This document shows positions 54,990 to 63,595 of a DNA stretch of 64,000 bases, one piece after another (position 1 is the first letter of the stretch; each line of letters opens with the position of its first letter). This DNA is from Halomonas huangheensis. Its GTDB lineage: Bacteria > Pseudomonadota > Gammaproteobacteria > Pseudomonadales > Halomonadaceae. A program made the position numbers and the translations under genes. Location: the NCBI RefSeq assembly GCF_001431725.1, contig NZ_CP013106.1:3100001-3164000 (forward strand), given 5' to 3'. The notes below the pieces were generated by a model. It was not told the origin of the DNA and did no database searches. It saw only the letters and a list, made by a program, of their open reading frames with translations.

Positions 54990-56435
54990 TCAGCCTCGCG
55001 CTTCGGCTCTGTTCGCAGACATCAGCTCTGTCAGCAAGACCCCCAGCGTCTTCATCGCCTCTTCACTGCGCGCGTTCCACAGATGACCATAGTTGAGGCG
55101 CGCGCAATGCCGAAAGTCCCCCGAGGCCGAGAATATCGGTCCCGGGGCCAGGCTCACCCCGGTCTCCAGCGCTTGCTGGAACAGGCGCAATGAATCCACC
55201 TGCGGCGGAAACTCGAACCACAGGAAGTAACCACCATCGGGCCGTTTCACACGGGTCTCGACAGGAAAGTAACGCTCTGCCGCGGTCAGCATCCGTGCCT
55301 GCTGTCGCTCCAGTTGTTGACGCAGCTTGCGCAGGTGGCGGTCGAAGCCACCATGTTGCAGATAATCGGCTATCGCCGCCTGGCCAGGTAATGAGGGAGA
55401 GATACTGGTCATCAGCTTGAGGCGTTCGATCGTGGGAGCGAAGCGCCCTCCCGAGACCCAACCGACGCGATAGCCCGGCGCCAGACATTTCGAGAAGGAA
55501 CTGCAGTGCATCACCAGGCCATCATCATCGAAGGCCTTTACCGGTCGTGGCGGCACACTGCCAAAGTACAGCTCGGCGTAGACATCATCCTCGAGTAATG
55601 GCACTTGGTGCCGCTTCAACAAGTTATAGAGCCGCTGTTTGCGCACATCGCTGAGGCTGACACCGAGTGGATTCTGCAGATGGCTCATCAACCAGCATGC
55701 CTTGATCGGCAGGCTCGCCAGACGTTCTTCGAAAACATCAAGATCAATACCGCCACTCGGATGCTGTGGAATCTCCACCGCGCGAAGTTTGAGACGCTCC
55801 AGCAGTTGGAGGCTGGCATAGAAGGTCGGTGCCTCGATGGCTACGAGGTCTCCCGGATCCGTGACGCACTGAAGAGCGAGACTCAACGCCTCCATGGCAC
55901 CATTGGTGATCACCAGCTCTTCGGTGGCAAGCTGCATGCCACCAAGTCGATAACGCAGCGCAATCTGGCGACGCAGGTCGGGGTGACCAGACGTCATATC
56001 AGCACCTACCGATTCAGGCGTCATCTCGCGCAATGCCCTAGTCATACTGGTGGCAAGGCGTGACAGCGGGAACAGCTCAGCGCTGGGAAATGCCGAACCG
56101 AAAGGCACCGTGCTGGTATCCTGCAAAGACTCCAGCACCGAGAACACCAGTTCACTGACCGCCACCTCGGTCGCTACGGCGTCGCCAGGCAGCGGGTCTG
56201 TATCGGGCTCCTTCAGTGAACACTGGGCATGCTCCAGCACGAAATAACCGGAGCGGGCTCGAGCCTTGATCAAGCCACGATTCTCCAGCAGGTAGTAAGC
56301 CTGAAACACGGTCGACTGGCTGATCCCATAATGGCGACAGGCCTGACGCACCGAGGGAATGCGTTCCCCTGCCGCCAGCACTCCCTGACGAATCAGCGCA
56401 GCGATCTCCTCCGCAAACTGTTCATAGCGTTTCAT
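54990..56435 (-). CDS. MocR-family regulator (GntR-aminotransferase), second copy
   Basis: 481 residues. Winged helix at about 5-70 (GERIPSVRQACRHYGISQSTVFQAY) and an aminotransferase-like domain with PLP-lysine motif SSFSKCLAPGYRVGW. Clearly different in sequence from the MocR at 2347. Convergent with the amidotransferase and divergent from the hypothetical membrane gene at 56604. The target is unknown. Confidence 0.85.
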   Translation of the reverse strand: MKRYEQFAEEIAALIRQGVLAAGERIPSVRQACRHYGISQSTVFQAYYLLENRGLIKARARSGYFVLEHAQCSLKEPDTDPLPGDAVATEVAVSELVFSVLESLQDTSTVPFGSAFPSAELFPLSRLATSMTRALREMTPESVGADMTSGHPDLRRQIALRYRLGGMQLATEELVITNGAMEALSLALQCVTDPGDLVAIEAPTFYASLQLLERLKLRAVEIPQHPSGGIDLDVFEERLASLPIKACWLMSHLQNPLGVSLSDVRKQRLYNLLKRHQVPLLEDDVYAELYFGSVPPRPVKAFDDDGLVMHCSSFSKCLAPGYRVGWVSGGRFAPTIERLKLMTSISPSLPGQAAIADYLQHGGFDRHLRKLRQQLERQQARMLTAAERYFPVETRVKRPDGGYFLWFEFPPQVDSLRLFQQALETGVSLAPGPIFSASGDFRHCARLNYGHLWNARSEEAMKTLGVLLTELMSANRAEARG

Positions 56436-56603
56436 TGAGTTGCACCGCCCTCCTCAGAGCCGGCCAGCATAACGCACTGCGCCGTATGGCGTGGAGCATC
56501 GACAAGGCCACAACTGATATGCTGTTTTTCCGCATAACTGCCCCTGTTTCCCTGTAGCGTCTGACGGCATAGTGCCAATACCTTCATTCTCGGGAGCCTT
56601 ACC

Positions 56604-57227
56604 ATGACCAGTCTGGTTGTCTACCTACTGATCTTCGTTGGCGTCACGCTGGCTCTGTATCAGTTCTACGCCATTTACGACTACCAGAACTTCGGCGACG
56701 ACGAGCAACGCGACGAGAGTGCCAGCGCTCCCTTACGCGAGCTGCTTGCCAGCGCCAGAGAATACTCACGCACCGGCGAGGACGAGGCCTTCCTGAAGGC
56801 GTTGCGTCAGGTGTTCGGTGACAGCCTCGACCGACGCATTGCTGAAGCTGCCTTCTGCGGCAATCCACCCGCCCTTCGCCCCGAGCCATTGGTGCGCCGC
56901 AGACACCGCATCCGTCTCAACGGCAGCATCCGCATAGAAGCCCTGCCCGGCTGGATTACGCGTCCACCACAAGTGGATATTCGCGGCTTCCTGCTGATGC
57001 TGATCAGTGCCAACTGCCTGCTGGTATTGTTCCTCGGTGGCTTGAGCATCTATACCCTCGGCTATCAGATCCAGGTGCCGACACTGGCCTGGACCAATCA
57101 GGCGTGGATCCTGATGGTACTGATCTATCTGCTGATAGCTGTGACCTGGCTGGTTTCCCGCTTCGATCTGTATATGCATGACCTTTACCAGATCGGCCAG
57201 TTGAATCGTCATCTGTCAGCCGATTGA
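56604..57227 (+). CDS. Hypothetical membrane protein
   Basis: 207 residues. One helix at the N terminus (about 3-23), a charged soluble part (about 30-115) with helical, TPR-like character (LRELLASAREYSRTGEDEAFL), and two helices near the C terminus (about 128-150 and 165-187). GGGAG lies seven bases before the ATG. I do not recognise the family. It is divergent from a MocR gene and convergent with the AcfC-like gene. Confidence 0.65.
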   Translation: MTSLVVYLLIFVGVTLALYQFYAIYDYQNFGDDEQRDESASAPLRELLASAREYSRTGEDEAFLKALRQVFGDSLDRRIAEAAFCGNPPALRPEPLVRRRHRIRLNGSIRIEALPGWITRPPQVDIRGFLLMLISANCLLVLFLGGLSIYTLGYQIQVPTLAWTNQAWILMVLIYLLIAVTWLVSRFDLYMHDLYQIGQLNRHLSAD

Positions 57228-57255
57228 GCGCGATATGCCAAAACGCCCGGGCTTT

Positions 57256-57274
57256 GCCCCACCTCCGTGTGGGG
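57256..57274. terminator. Hairpin between convergent genes 56604 and 57301
   Basis: GCCCCAC, five bases, GTGGGGC: a 7-bp stem 29 bases after the first gene. On the minus strand a second short palindrome (GCCCGGGC) and GTTTTGG follow, which would suit termination of the AcfC-like gene. Confidence 0.45.
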
Positions 57275-57300
57275 CTGCCAGGACGGCGATCACCGCTCGA

Positions 57301-58095
57301 CTATCGGACCCAACCTTCGCTTGCCATCAACGGCTGCGCCTCTTCGGAGATCAGAAAGTCAAGGAAGGCACGGGCTTCAGGGTCTGCCTCGGGTGACACC
57401 ACCACATTCAGGTCACGCCAGATGGCACGTTCGGCCTCAAGAGCTACCGCTTCCAGGCTATCCGGGTTACGGGCCGGCCAATCAGGCCAGGTGATCCAGG
57501 CATCCGCATCCAGCTCCTGGAAGGCCTTGAAGCTGGCTCCCGACCCATGACGGAAGGCAACGATATTGCGCCGAAACTCAATGACGTCCTCAAGATTCCC
57601 CAGGCGGCCGGCAATATCCTCCCACACGCCGGTGCCGGATGTATTCGATACCCCCGCACCTTCGGTAACGACGATGCTGATATCGTCAGCCAACAGGTCA
57701 TCAAAGCCCTCGATGCCCCGCGGATTCCCCTTCTGCACAGCGATAACCGCCGGACGGATATAGATCGGCTCAACCTGATCAGAGTTGAACATGGTGTAGG
57801 TCTGCAGGAATGCCGTCATCGACTGCTCGGCAGTGCCCCAGATGATATCCGCATCCTGACGCGCCGCTTGCGTCCATGTGGTTTCCGGGCCATAGGTCAG
57901 CTCGACGCGAGTTCCCGTTTGTTGCTGCCACACGTCGGCTACCTTCTGGATGGCGCTATGCGGTCCACCTGCACCATACAACTTGATGACCCCATCACGC
58001 GGATCATAGTGGTCACCATGATCGTGTCCCTCATGGGCAGCCGCAGTGCTGGCAAAGCCTGCCAACAATATCGAAGCAATACAGATAAACTTCAT
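57301..58095 (-). CDS. AcfC-like periplasmic substrate-binding protein
   Basis: 264 residues. A signal peptide (about 21 residues, ending AAA) is followed by an unusual His/Asp-rich stretch (HEGHDHGDHYD), then a type-2 periplasmic binding fold: VIKLYGAGGPHSAIQKVADV, DIIWGTAEQSM, RPAVIAVQKGNPRGI and ITWPDWP. These fit the AcfC/PEB3-like group, related to sulfate- and molybdate-binding proteins. The ATG at 58095 follows GAGGGAGG by nine bases. No ABC transporter genes adjoin it, so its partner is unknown. The His-rich segment could bind a metal. Confidence 0.75.
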   Translation of the reverse strand: MKFICIASILLAGFASTAAAHEGHDHGDHYDPRDGVIKLYGAGGPHSAIQKVADVWQQQTGTRVELTYGPETTWTQAARQDADIIWGTAEQSMTAFLQTYTMFNSDQVEPIYIRPAVIAVQKGNPRGIEGFDDLLADDISIVVTEGAGVSNTSGTGVWEDIAGRLGNLEDVIEFRRNIVAFRHGSGASFKAFQELDADAWITWPDWPARNPDSLEAVALEAERAIWRDLNVVVSPEADPEARAFLDFLISEEAQPLMASEGWVR

Positions 58096-58304
58096 GGAAA
58101 CCAACCTCCCTCAAATGAACAGACATGCAAGTCGCTCCATCAGGACGCAGATGCCATACGATGGGCGTATCCCAGCTACGCGGGCCACCGGGAAAGAGTT
58201 TCACTCAATGCAGGGTTATGCTGTGCAGATGCGCGCAGAGGTCAGGAAGGCAACATGAGGTGACAGGACGTCGGGGCTGGCCCACGTTGTGGGCCGCCAG
58301 AAAC

Positions 58305-58340
58305 AACGAGGCCGGTGGGGTTCCCCTCACCGGCCTCGTT
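58305..58340 (-). terminator. Terminator of the DEAD-box helicase gene
   Basis: AACGAGGCCGGTGGGG and CCTCACCGGCCTCGTT form a 16-bp stem with one mismatch around a TTCC loop, 40 bases after the helicase stop. On the minus strand TTGTTTC follows. Very stable. Confidence 0.8.
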
Positions 58341-58380
58341 ATTGTGTCAGGGTGGAATATCTCCTCCCTGGATCAGCCTG

Positions 58381-60120
58381 TCAGGCGCGTGACTGACGAC
58401 GCACCGGAGCGGCACCGTCGTCGTCGCGACGGCGACGTGGCGCACGATCAGCGCCACCACGATCAGAACCGCCACGGTCCTCGCTGATCTCGAGTGCACG
58501 GCCAGCAACACGAGCACGAGCCATCTTGGTCAGGATGCTGCTCGGTAGGCTGTTGGGCAGTTCGACCACCGAGAAGGCATTACGGATATCGATACGACCG
58601 ATACGCGAACCTTCGATGCCACCTTCATTGGCCAGAGCACCGACCAGTTGACCAGGCTTGACGCCGTCCTTGTGACCCACAGACACGCGATAGCGAGTCA
58701 TACCTTCGCTGGGGCCACGATCGCGACGCGGTGCACGTCCATCACGCTCGCGGTTACCACCGCGCTCATTACGGTCATTACGCTCACGACGCGGCGCCTG
58801 TAGACGACCAATCGGCGCTTCATCGGCACGCGCCATGGCGGAGAAGGCACAAGCCAGCTCCAGCGGATCATGACCTTCCTCGACCAGACGCTCGATCAGC
58901 GCACGCTGCTCTTCTGCGCCACGGGTCAGGGATGCCACGACACGCTGATGGAAGACCTCGTCACGGTGAGCACGGATCGCAGCCTCATCAGGCAGTTCCA
59001 TGACCGCCATCTTCTGACCTGTCGCCTGCTCTACCCAGCCTATCTTACGGCCTTCACGGAAACCGGCAAAGGTGATAGCAATACCGCTACGACCGGCACG
59101 GCCGGTACGGCCGATACGGTGAGTATAGGCTTCAGCATCCTGGGGCAGATCATAGTTGATGACGTGAGTGATACGCGGTACGTCCAGACCACGTGCAGCA
59201 ACATCGGTCGCGATCAACACATCGATCTTGCCGCGCTTGAGACGAGTAATGGTACGCTCGCGCAGGCTCTGGTCGAGGTCACCCGACAGACTGGCAACGT
59301 TTACACCACGCGCGGAAAGCTGTTCCATCAGAGTGGTACAGGCGGCGCGGGTACGTACGAAGACGATAGCCGCATCAACCGGCTCAACTTCAATGATACG
59401 TGCCAACGCTTCCAGCTTGGCGCCACCATCGACACGCACCAGGCGCTGTTCGATGCCCTCGGCGGTAGTGGTACGTGCTTCGATGGCCACCTTGACCGGG
59501 TCGAGCAGGTACTTGTTGACGATACGCTCGATTTCGGTCGGCAGCGTCGCAGAGAAGAACACGCGCTGAGTGTCATCCGGGGTATCAGCAACGACACGCT
59601 TGACGTCGTCGATAAAGCCCATACGCAGCATCTCGTCCGCCTCGTCCAGCACCAGAGCGCTGAGGCCGTTCAGCTTGAGGCTGCCACGGTCGAGGTGGTC
59701 GATGACACGGCCTGGGGTACCAACCACCACCTGGGCGCCACGGCGCAGAGCGCTAAGCTGTTCGCGGTACTCTTGACCGCCGCACAGCGTAGCGACTTCG
59801 AGACCAGCCAGGTTCTGGCCGTAACGAGTGAAGGAAACAGCAACCTGCTGCGCCAACTCACGCGTCGGAGCCAGCACCAGTACCTGGGGCTCACGACGGC
59901 TGAGTTCAAGACGGGACAGCAGGGGCAAAGCAAAAGCGGCTGTCTTACCGGTACCAGTCTGAGCCTGGCCCAGCATGTCGCGGCCTTCCAGCAGAGCTGG
60001 AATAGTCTGTGCCTGAATGGGCGATGGCGTTTCGTAGCCCAGAGTCTCGATAGCGGAGAGAACAGCAGGCAGCAGAGCCAAGTCACCGAAAGACGGTGAG
60101 GCGACAGTCGTAGAGGTCAT
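58381..60120 (-). CDS. deaD: DEAD-box RNA helicase (DeaD/CsdA-like)
   Basis: 579 residues. All helicase motifs present: AQTGTGKTAAF, PTRELAQQV, GTPGRVIDH, VLDEADEML, FFSATLP, RGLDVPRI and HRIGRTGRAGRSG. After the core come a helical region, an Arg/Gly/Asn-rich stretch (NERGGNRERDGR) and a DbpA-type RNA-binding domain (about 475-550), then a basic tail. Similar plan to E. coli DeaD (629), a cold-shock and ribosome-assembly helicase. The upstream 442-base gap could provide the long leader usual in cold-shock genes. Confidence 0.9.
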   Translation of the reverse strand: MTSTTVASPSFGDLALLPAVLSAIETLGYETPSPIQAQTIPALLEGRDMLGQAQTGTGKTAAFALPLLSRLELSRREPQVLVLAPTRELAQQVAVSFTRYGQNLAGLEVATLCGGQEYREQLSALRRGAQVVVGTPGRVIDHLDRGSLKLNGLSALVLDEADEMLRMGFIDDVKRVVADTPDDTQRVFFSATLPTEIERIVNKYLLDPVKVAIEARTTTAEGIEQRLVRVDGGAKLEALARIIEVEPVDAAIVFVRTRAACTTLMEQLSARGVNVASLSGDLDQSLRERTITRLKRGKIDVLIATDVAARGLDVPRITHVINYDLPQDAEAYTHRIGRTGRAGRSGIAITFAGFREGRKIGWVEQATGQKMAVMELPDEAAIRAHRDEVFHQRVVASLTRGAEEQRALIERLVEEGHDPLELACAFSAMARADEAPIGRLQAPRRERNDRNERGGNRERDGRAPRRDRGPSEGMTRYRVSVGHKDGVKPGQLVGALANEGGIEGSRIGRIDIRNAFSVVELPNSLPSSILTKMARARVAGRALEISEDRGGSDRGGADRAPRRRRDDDGAAPVRRQSRA

Positions 60121-60562
60121 TAATCACACCTTGGTAGGCCGGGATCACCGGCAATCTATATGTATGGCGTCCCTGACGCGGCCACAGAGTGAGCAATCAA
60201 TACGTCAGGGCCCTGCATCATGCAGAGCAAGTCAACATCGGAGTCGGGGACGCCGGTCGCACCTGGCAATAGGTTCAAGGGTCGATAGTCCCGGAACCAC
60301 TGTGGCGACCGTCTGCGCCAGTCCCACATCAAGGGTGGGAGGTTATTGGCGTTCCATCTTCACAATTCAACGCACCAGGCGTTACAGCGTATCGCTCCAC
60401 TCCGCGAAATGTTCGCCGGAGGAGATCGCTGCGTCATGATGGGGGGTCAACACATGCGAGGAGCGCGCATGCTACCATTGGCGAATGTCTGTGGCTAGTC
60501 CTTTCACACCTTCCTTTACAACATGCTCCTTACCACCACTCCCGCTTATCATGGAGATCTGC
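60121..60562. other. 442-base divergent region between deaD and yaiI
   Basis: No gene recognised. It must hold the promoters of both genes. A small stem (CCCAC/GTGGG around 60323-60339) lies on the deaD side. The length would suit a long structured 5' leader for deaD, as known for cold-shock helicases. No cold-box sequence could be verified by eye. Confidence 0.4.
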
Positions 60563-61024
60563 ATGCCAACCCTATGGGTCGACGCCGACGCCTGCCCACG
60601 AGTGGCGCGTGACATTATTGTACGGGCTGCCGAACGCACTGCGATACAGACCTGGTTCGTTGCCAACCATCAAATTCCGTTGCCACCTTCGAAGTGGGTC
60701 AAGGGACTCGCGGTCAGTCATGGCTTCGACGCCGCCGACAACGAAATCGTACTTCGCATCGAAACAGGCGATCTATTGATCACCGCCGACCTGCCGCTGG
60801 CGCTGGAAGCCATCGACAAGGGTGCGATGGTAATGACCAACCGTGGCGAGGCCCTGACCGCCAACAACATACGTGCCCGCGTGCAGATGCGCGACTTCAT
60901 GGAAACCATGCGCGCCAGTGGCGAACACACCGGAGGACCAAAAGGCTACTCCGACGCCGACCGCCGCGAATTCGCCAATGCGCTTGATCGCTGGTTGGCG
61001 CGGCATGGGAGAAAAAAGATATAA
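60563..61024 (+). CDS. yaiI: YaiI/YqxD family protein (UPF0178)
   Basis: 153 residues. LWVDADACPRVARDII near the start, TADLPLALEAIDKGA and NRGEALTANNI are hallmark stretches of this conserved family, with PIN-like acidic residues and unknown function. GGAG lies eight bases before the ATG. Its last codons (KKI) sit in a purine-rich direct repeat ending near the IS3 element. Confidence 0.9.
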   Translation: MPTLWVDADACPRVARDIIVRAAERTAIQTWFVANHQIPLPPSKWVKGLAVSHGFDAADNEIVLRIETGDLLITADLPLALEAIDKGAMVMTNRGEALTANNIRARVQMRDFMETMRASGEHTGGPKGYSDADRREFANALDRWLARHGRKKI

Positions 61025-61046
61025 GGTGAAAGAAAGAAGATATAAG
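61016..61046. repeat. Purine-rich direct repeat at the yaiI 3' end
   Basis: AAGATATAAG occurs at 61016 and 61037, 21 bases apart, in a nearly all-purine segment that includes the yaiI stop. It lies about 60 bases before the IS element. Confidence 0.5.
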
Positions 61047-61157
61047 ACAGAAGACACCAGAACCAGGCAGCAGACCTGTGGCTACGCACCGGAATAGCAG
61101 CTCTGCTATGCCCCCGATTTTGTAGACACCTCCCTTTACAGGATGAGGAGAGGTGTC

Positions 61158-61475
61158 ATGCTTCTACGTACACGTCGTCGGTATACGCCTGAATTCAAGC
61201 AGCATGTGGTTCAGTGCTCTCTGGAATCGGCGGATTCCCAAGCGGTCATTGCTGCCAGGTTCGACGTACCTACCAGTGTCCTTGAACGGTGGAGGAGAGA
61301 GCACGTGTCGACTCATGAGAAGGATCAGAAGCCACTGCCCAACCGGGGAGCCTCGAAGAGCCTGGCTGACCTCGAACGCGAGAACCGCCAGCTCCGCAAG
61401 CAGTTGGCACGCAAGGAGCTGGAGGTAGAGATCCTAAAAAAGGCCGAAGAGTACTTTGCCAAGGGCATGAAGTAA
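61158..61475 (+). CDS. IS3-family transposase OrfA
   Basis: 105 residues: helix-turn-helix (RRYTPEFKQHVVQCSLE ... AARFDVPTSVLERW) and a leucine-zipper helix (LADLERENRQLRKQL). The ATG at 61158 follows GGAGAGG. Near its end, A-AAA-AAG (61436-61442) lies in the zero frame, a classical -1 slippery heptamer. Slippage there would produce an OrfAB fusion of 390 residues ending at 62329. Confidence 0.88.
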   Translation: MLLRTRRRYTPEFKQHVVQCSLESADSQAVIAARFDVPTSVLERWRREHVSTHEKDQKPLPNRGASKSLADLERENRQLRKQLARKELEVEILKKAEEYFAKGMK

Positions 61476-61522
61476 GGTTCCGCTTCATCCAGCGTTTTCA
61501 TGGTGATCAATATCCGGTCGCC

Positions 61523-62329
61523 ATGATGTGCAAAGTACTCGGAGTGTCTCGATCCGGCTTCTATCGCTGGGCGTCCAGGACGCCATCGAAGCGCTGCCAG
61601 GCCAATCAAGCACTGTCGATGTTTCTGCATCAGGAAGCTGAGCAGCAGCATGGGATTCCCGGCTACCGCAAGCTCTGGTATTCCGCAGTGCAGTCAGGCT
61701 TCATCTGCAGCCAGAACCGAGTCCAACGACTGCTTCAGCGCATGGGATATCGCTCTGTGACAGCTCCTCGCCCTGGTTGGCGCAAACCAAAGCCCGGTAT
61801 CCCGGTACGCCCCAATCTGCTCAACAGAGGCTTCTGTGTCGACGAGCCTGACCGTGTCTGGGTATCGGACATCACTCAGGTTCGGTGTCAGGAAGGCTGG
61901 CTCTACATTGCTACGGTCATGGACCTGTACTCGCGTCGCGTGGTCGGTCATGCCTGCAGCCCTCAGGTGGATGCCACCCTGGTGAAAGAAGCTGTAGTGG
62001 AGGCGCTGAGCTGGCGGTCGATCACTGAGGGAGACAGCCTGTTCCACTCAGATCAGGGAGCTCAGTATCGCAGTGAGGACGTGCTGAAAACACTGAATGG
62101 GGCCGGCTTTACGATCAGCATGTCTCGGCGAGGGAACTGTTGGGACAACGCCTGTGCAGAGAGTTTCTTTTCTCTGATGAAGCGGGAGTGGCTGCATCAT
62201 CTGGGGCTGGTGACGCGTGAGGAAATGAAGAAGGCGGTGAAATACTACATTGAAGAGTACTACGATGGAGTCCGCGCTCACGAGACCCTGGGCGGATTAA
62301 CCCCCAGGGACTACGAGTTGGCGGCCTAA
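61523..62329 (+). CDS. IS3-family transposase OrfB (DDE integrase core)
   Basis: 268 residues from the first ATG; the frame is open back to the slippery site at 61436-61442, so it is normally made as OrfAB. DDE residues: VSDITQV, FHSDQGAQY and DNACAESFFSLMK; HETLGGLTP near the end is typical. HTH_21-like start (MMCKVLGVSRSGFYRW). The frame is intact, so the element could be active. Its stop lies in the right terminal repeat. Confidence 0.9.
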   Translation: MMCKVLGVSRSGFYRWASRTPSKRCQANQALSMFLHQEAEQQHGIPGYRKLWYSAVQSGFICSQNRVQRLLQRMGYRSVTAPRPGWRKPKPGIPVRPNLLNRGFCVDEPDRVWVSDITQVRCQEGWLYIATVMDLYSRRVVGHACSPQVDATLVKEAVVEALSWRSITEGDSLFHSDQGAQYRSEDVLKTLNGAGFTISMSRRGNCWDNACAESFFSLMKREWLHHLGLVTREEMKKAVKYYIEEYYDGVRAHETLGGLTPRDYELAA

Positions 62330-62365
62330 ACCGAGGTGTCTACTTTTTCAGGGGCACACCAGCTC

Positions 62366-62414
62366 TTCCTTCTTCCTTCTTCCTTCTTCCTTCTTCCTTC
62401 TTCCTTCTTCCTTC
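62366..62414. repeat. Seven 7-bp repeats (TTCCTTC) beside the IS
   Basis: Seven exact TTCCTTC units from 62366 to 62414, 9 bases outside the IS right end and adjoining the stop codon of the hydroquinone reductase gene (minus strand TAA at 62417-62415). Confidence 0.9.
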
Positions 62415-63422
62415 TTACAGCTCGACCTTCCAGATTCCCTTGCCCTCCAATCGCTCGCGGTCATGCTGGCGCTGCAGGTCAAGATGCGGGCCAAGCGGTA
62501 CGATGCGGTTGGGATTGATGGTCGCGTGGCTCATATAATAGTGGCGCTGGATATGGTCCATGTTCACGGTCTCTGCGATGCCAGGCCATTGGTAGAGCTC
62601 ACGCAGATAGTTGGATAGCTGAGGAAAGTCCTCGATACGCCGTAGATTGCACTTGAAGTGGCCATGGTAAACCGCGTCAAACCGCACCAGAGTAGTGAAC
62701 AAGCGGATATCGGCTTCGGTCAGCCATGCCCCGGCTAGATAACGGTGCTGTGACAGGCGCTGCTCGATACGCTCAAGCGCGTCGAACAGGGCGGTCACAT
62801 GCTTCTCATAGACATCCTGACGCGTGGCGAAACCCGCCTTGTATACGCCATTGTTGATATGGTCATAAACATCAGCGTTGACCGCATCGATCTGCTCACG
62901 CAACGGCAATGGATAAAGATCGAGACGATTGCCGGTCATTTCGTTGAAGGCGGTGTTGAAGATTCGTACCAGTTCAGCGGATTCATTGTTGACGATGCGC
63001 TGTTGCTGGCGATCCCATAACACTGGCACCGTCACCCGCCCGCTGTAGGACGCATCGGTCATGGTGTAGAGCTGATGGTGGAAATCGACACCATTGATGG
63101 CGTCACCACTGGAGCCCTCGTCTCGACGGTAGGTCCAGCCATCCTTGCCCATCAGGGGACTGACATGCGAGATCCCAAGGATGTCATCGAGCCCCTTTAG
63201 GCGCCGCATGATCAAGGTGCGATGCGCCCAGGGGCAGGCCAGCGATACATAGAGATGATAGCGCCCAGCCTCCGCAGGCAAGGCAGTCTGCCCATCAGGT
63301 CCTACGCTACCATCTGCCGTTACCCAGTCTCGAAGACGGGCTGATTCGCGCAGAAACTCACCGCCACTCGACTCGGTATCGTACCATTCGTCGTGCCAGA
63401 CACCTTTTACCAGCAGCCCCAT
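62415..63422 (-). CDS. Glutathionyl-hydroquinone reductase (YqjG-like)
   Basis: 335 residues. The catalytic cysteine lies in LACPWAHRTLIMRR, the typical Cys-Pro-Trp-Ala-His motif of Xi-class glutathione transferases. Other matching stretches: VPVLWDRQQQRIVNNESAELVRI, NNGVYKAGFA and RYLAGAWLTEADIRLFTTLVRFD. It reduces glutathionyl-hydroquinones. The ATG at 63422 has AGGAGAG just before it. It is upstream of, and on the same strand as, the repeat and IS; a LysR gene follows upstream on the minus strand. Confidence 0.9.
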   Translation of the reverse strand: MGLLVKGVWHDEWYDTESSGGEFLRESARLRDWVTADGSVGPDGQTALPAEAGRYHLYVSLACPWAHRTLIMRRLKGLDDILGISHVSPLMGKDGWTYRRDEGSSGDAINGVDFHHQLYTMTDASYSGRVTVPVLWDRQQQRIVNNESAELVRIFNTAFNEMTGNRLDLYPLPLREQIDAVNADVYDHINNGVYKAGFATRQDVYEKHVTALFDALERIEQRLSQHRYLAGAWLTEADIRLFTTLVRFDAVYHGHFKCNLRRIEDFPQLSNYLRELYQWPGIAETVNMDHIQRHYYMSHATINPNRIVPLGPHLDLQRQHDRERLEGKGIWKVEL

Positions 63423-63595
63423 TGCTCTCTCCTGAGTCATCGTAGGTCTGCCATCAGCATAAAATGATAAATTCGATCAACAAGCGCAGTATTTAGCACC
63501 AATCATTCGATTAAATTGAAACAAAAGCATCACGCCAGGTGATCCAGCAGCCCGTCAGGCCATAAACAATGCCAGCCTCTTGCGAGACGCCATGG

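Larger units (their letters stand above)
61109..62356 (+). mobile_element. IS3-family insertion sequence, complete
   Basis: 1248 bases. Terminal inverted repeats of about 30 bases: left TGCCCCCGATTTTGTAGACA..., right (complement) TGCCCCTGAAAAAGTAGACA..., each continuing CCTC and sharing TTTA; the differences lie mainly in a central 4-base block. The TG...CA ends fit IS3 elements. It carries orfA and orfB joined by a probable -1 frameshift. No matching 3-4 base target duplication is seen (CTA left, CAC right), so it may have moved or been rearranged after insertion. It lies between yaiI and the hydroquinone reductase gene. Confidence 0.85.

Noticed and set aside
58870..60099. Plus-strand open frame of about 409 codons opposite deaD
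   Set aside because: Shadow of the helicase gene, composed of Thr/Ser/Gln-rich sequence without motifs.
61109..62356. Composite transposon carrying yaiI or the reductase gene
   Set aside because: Only one IS copy is in the window; no second copy bounds either gene.
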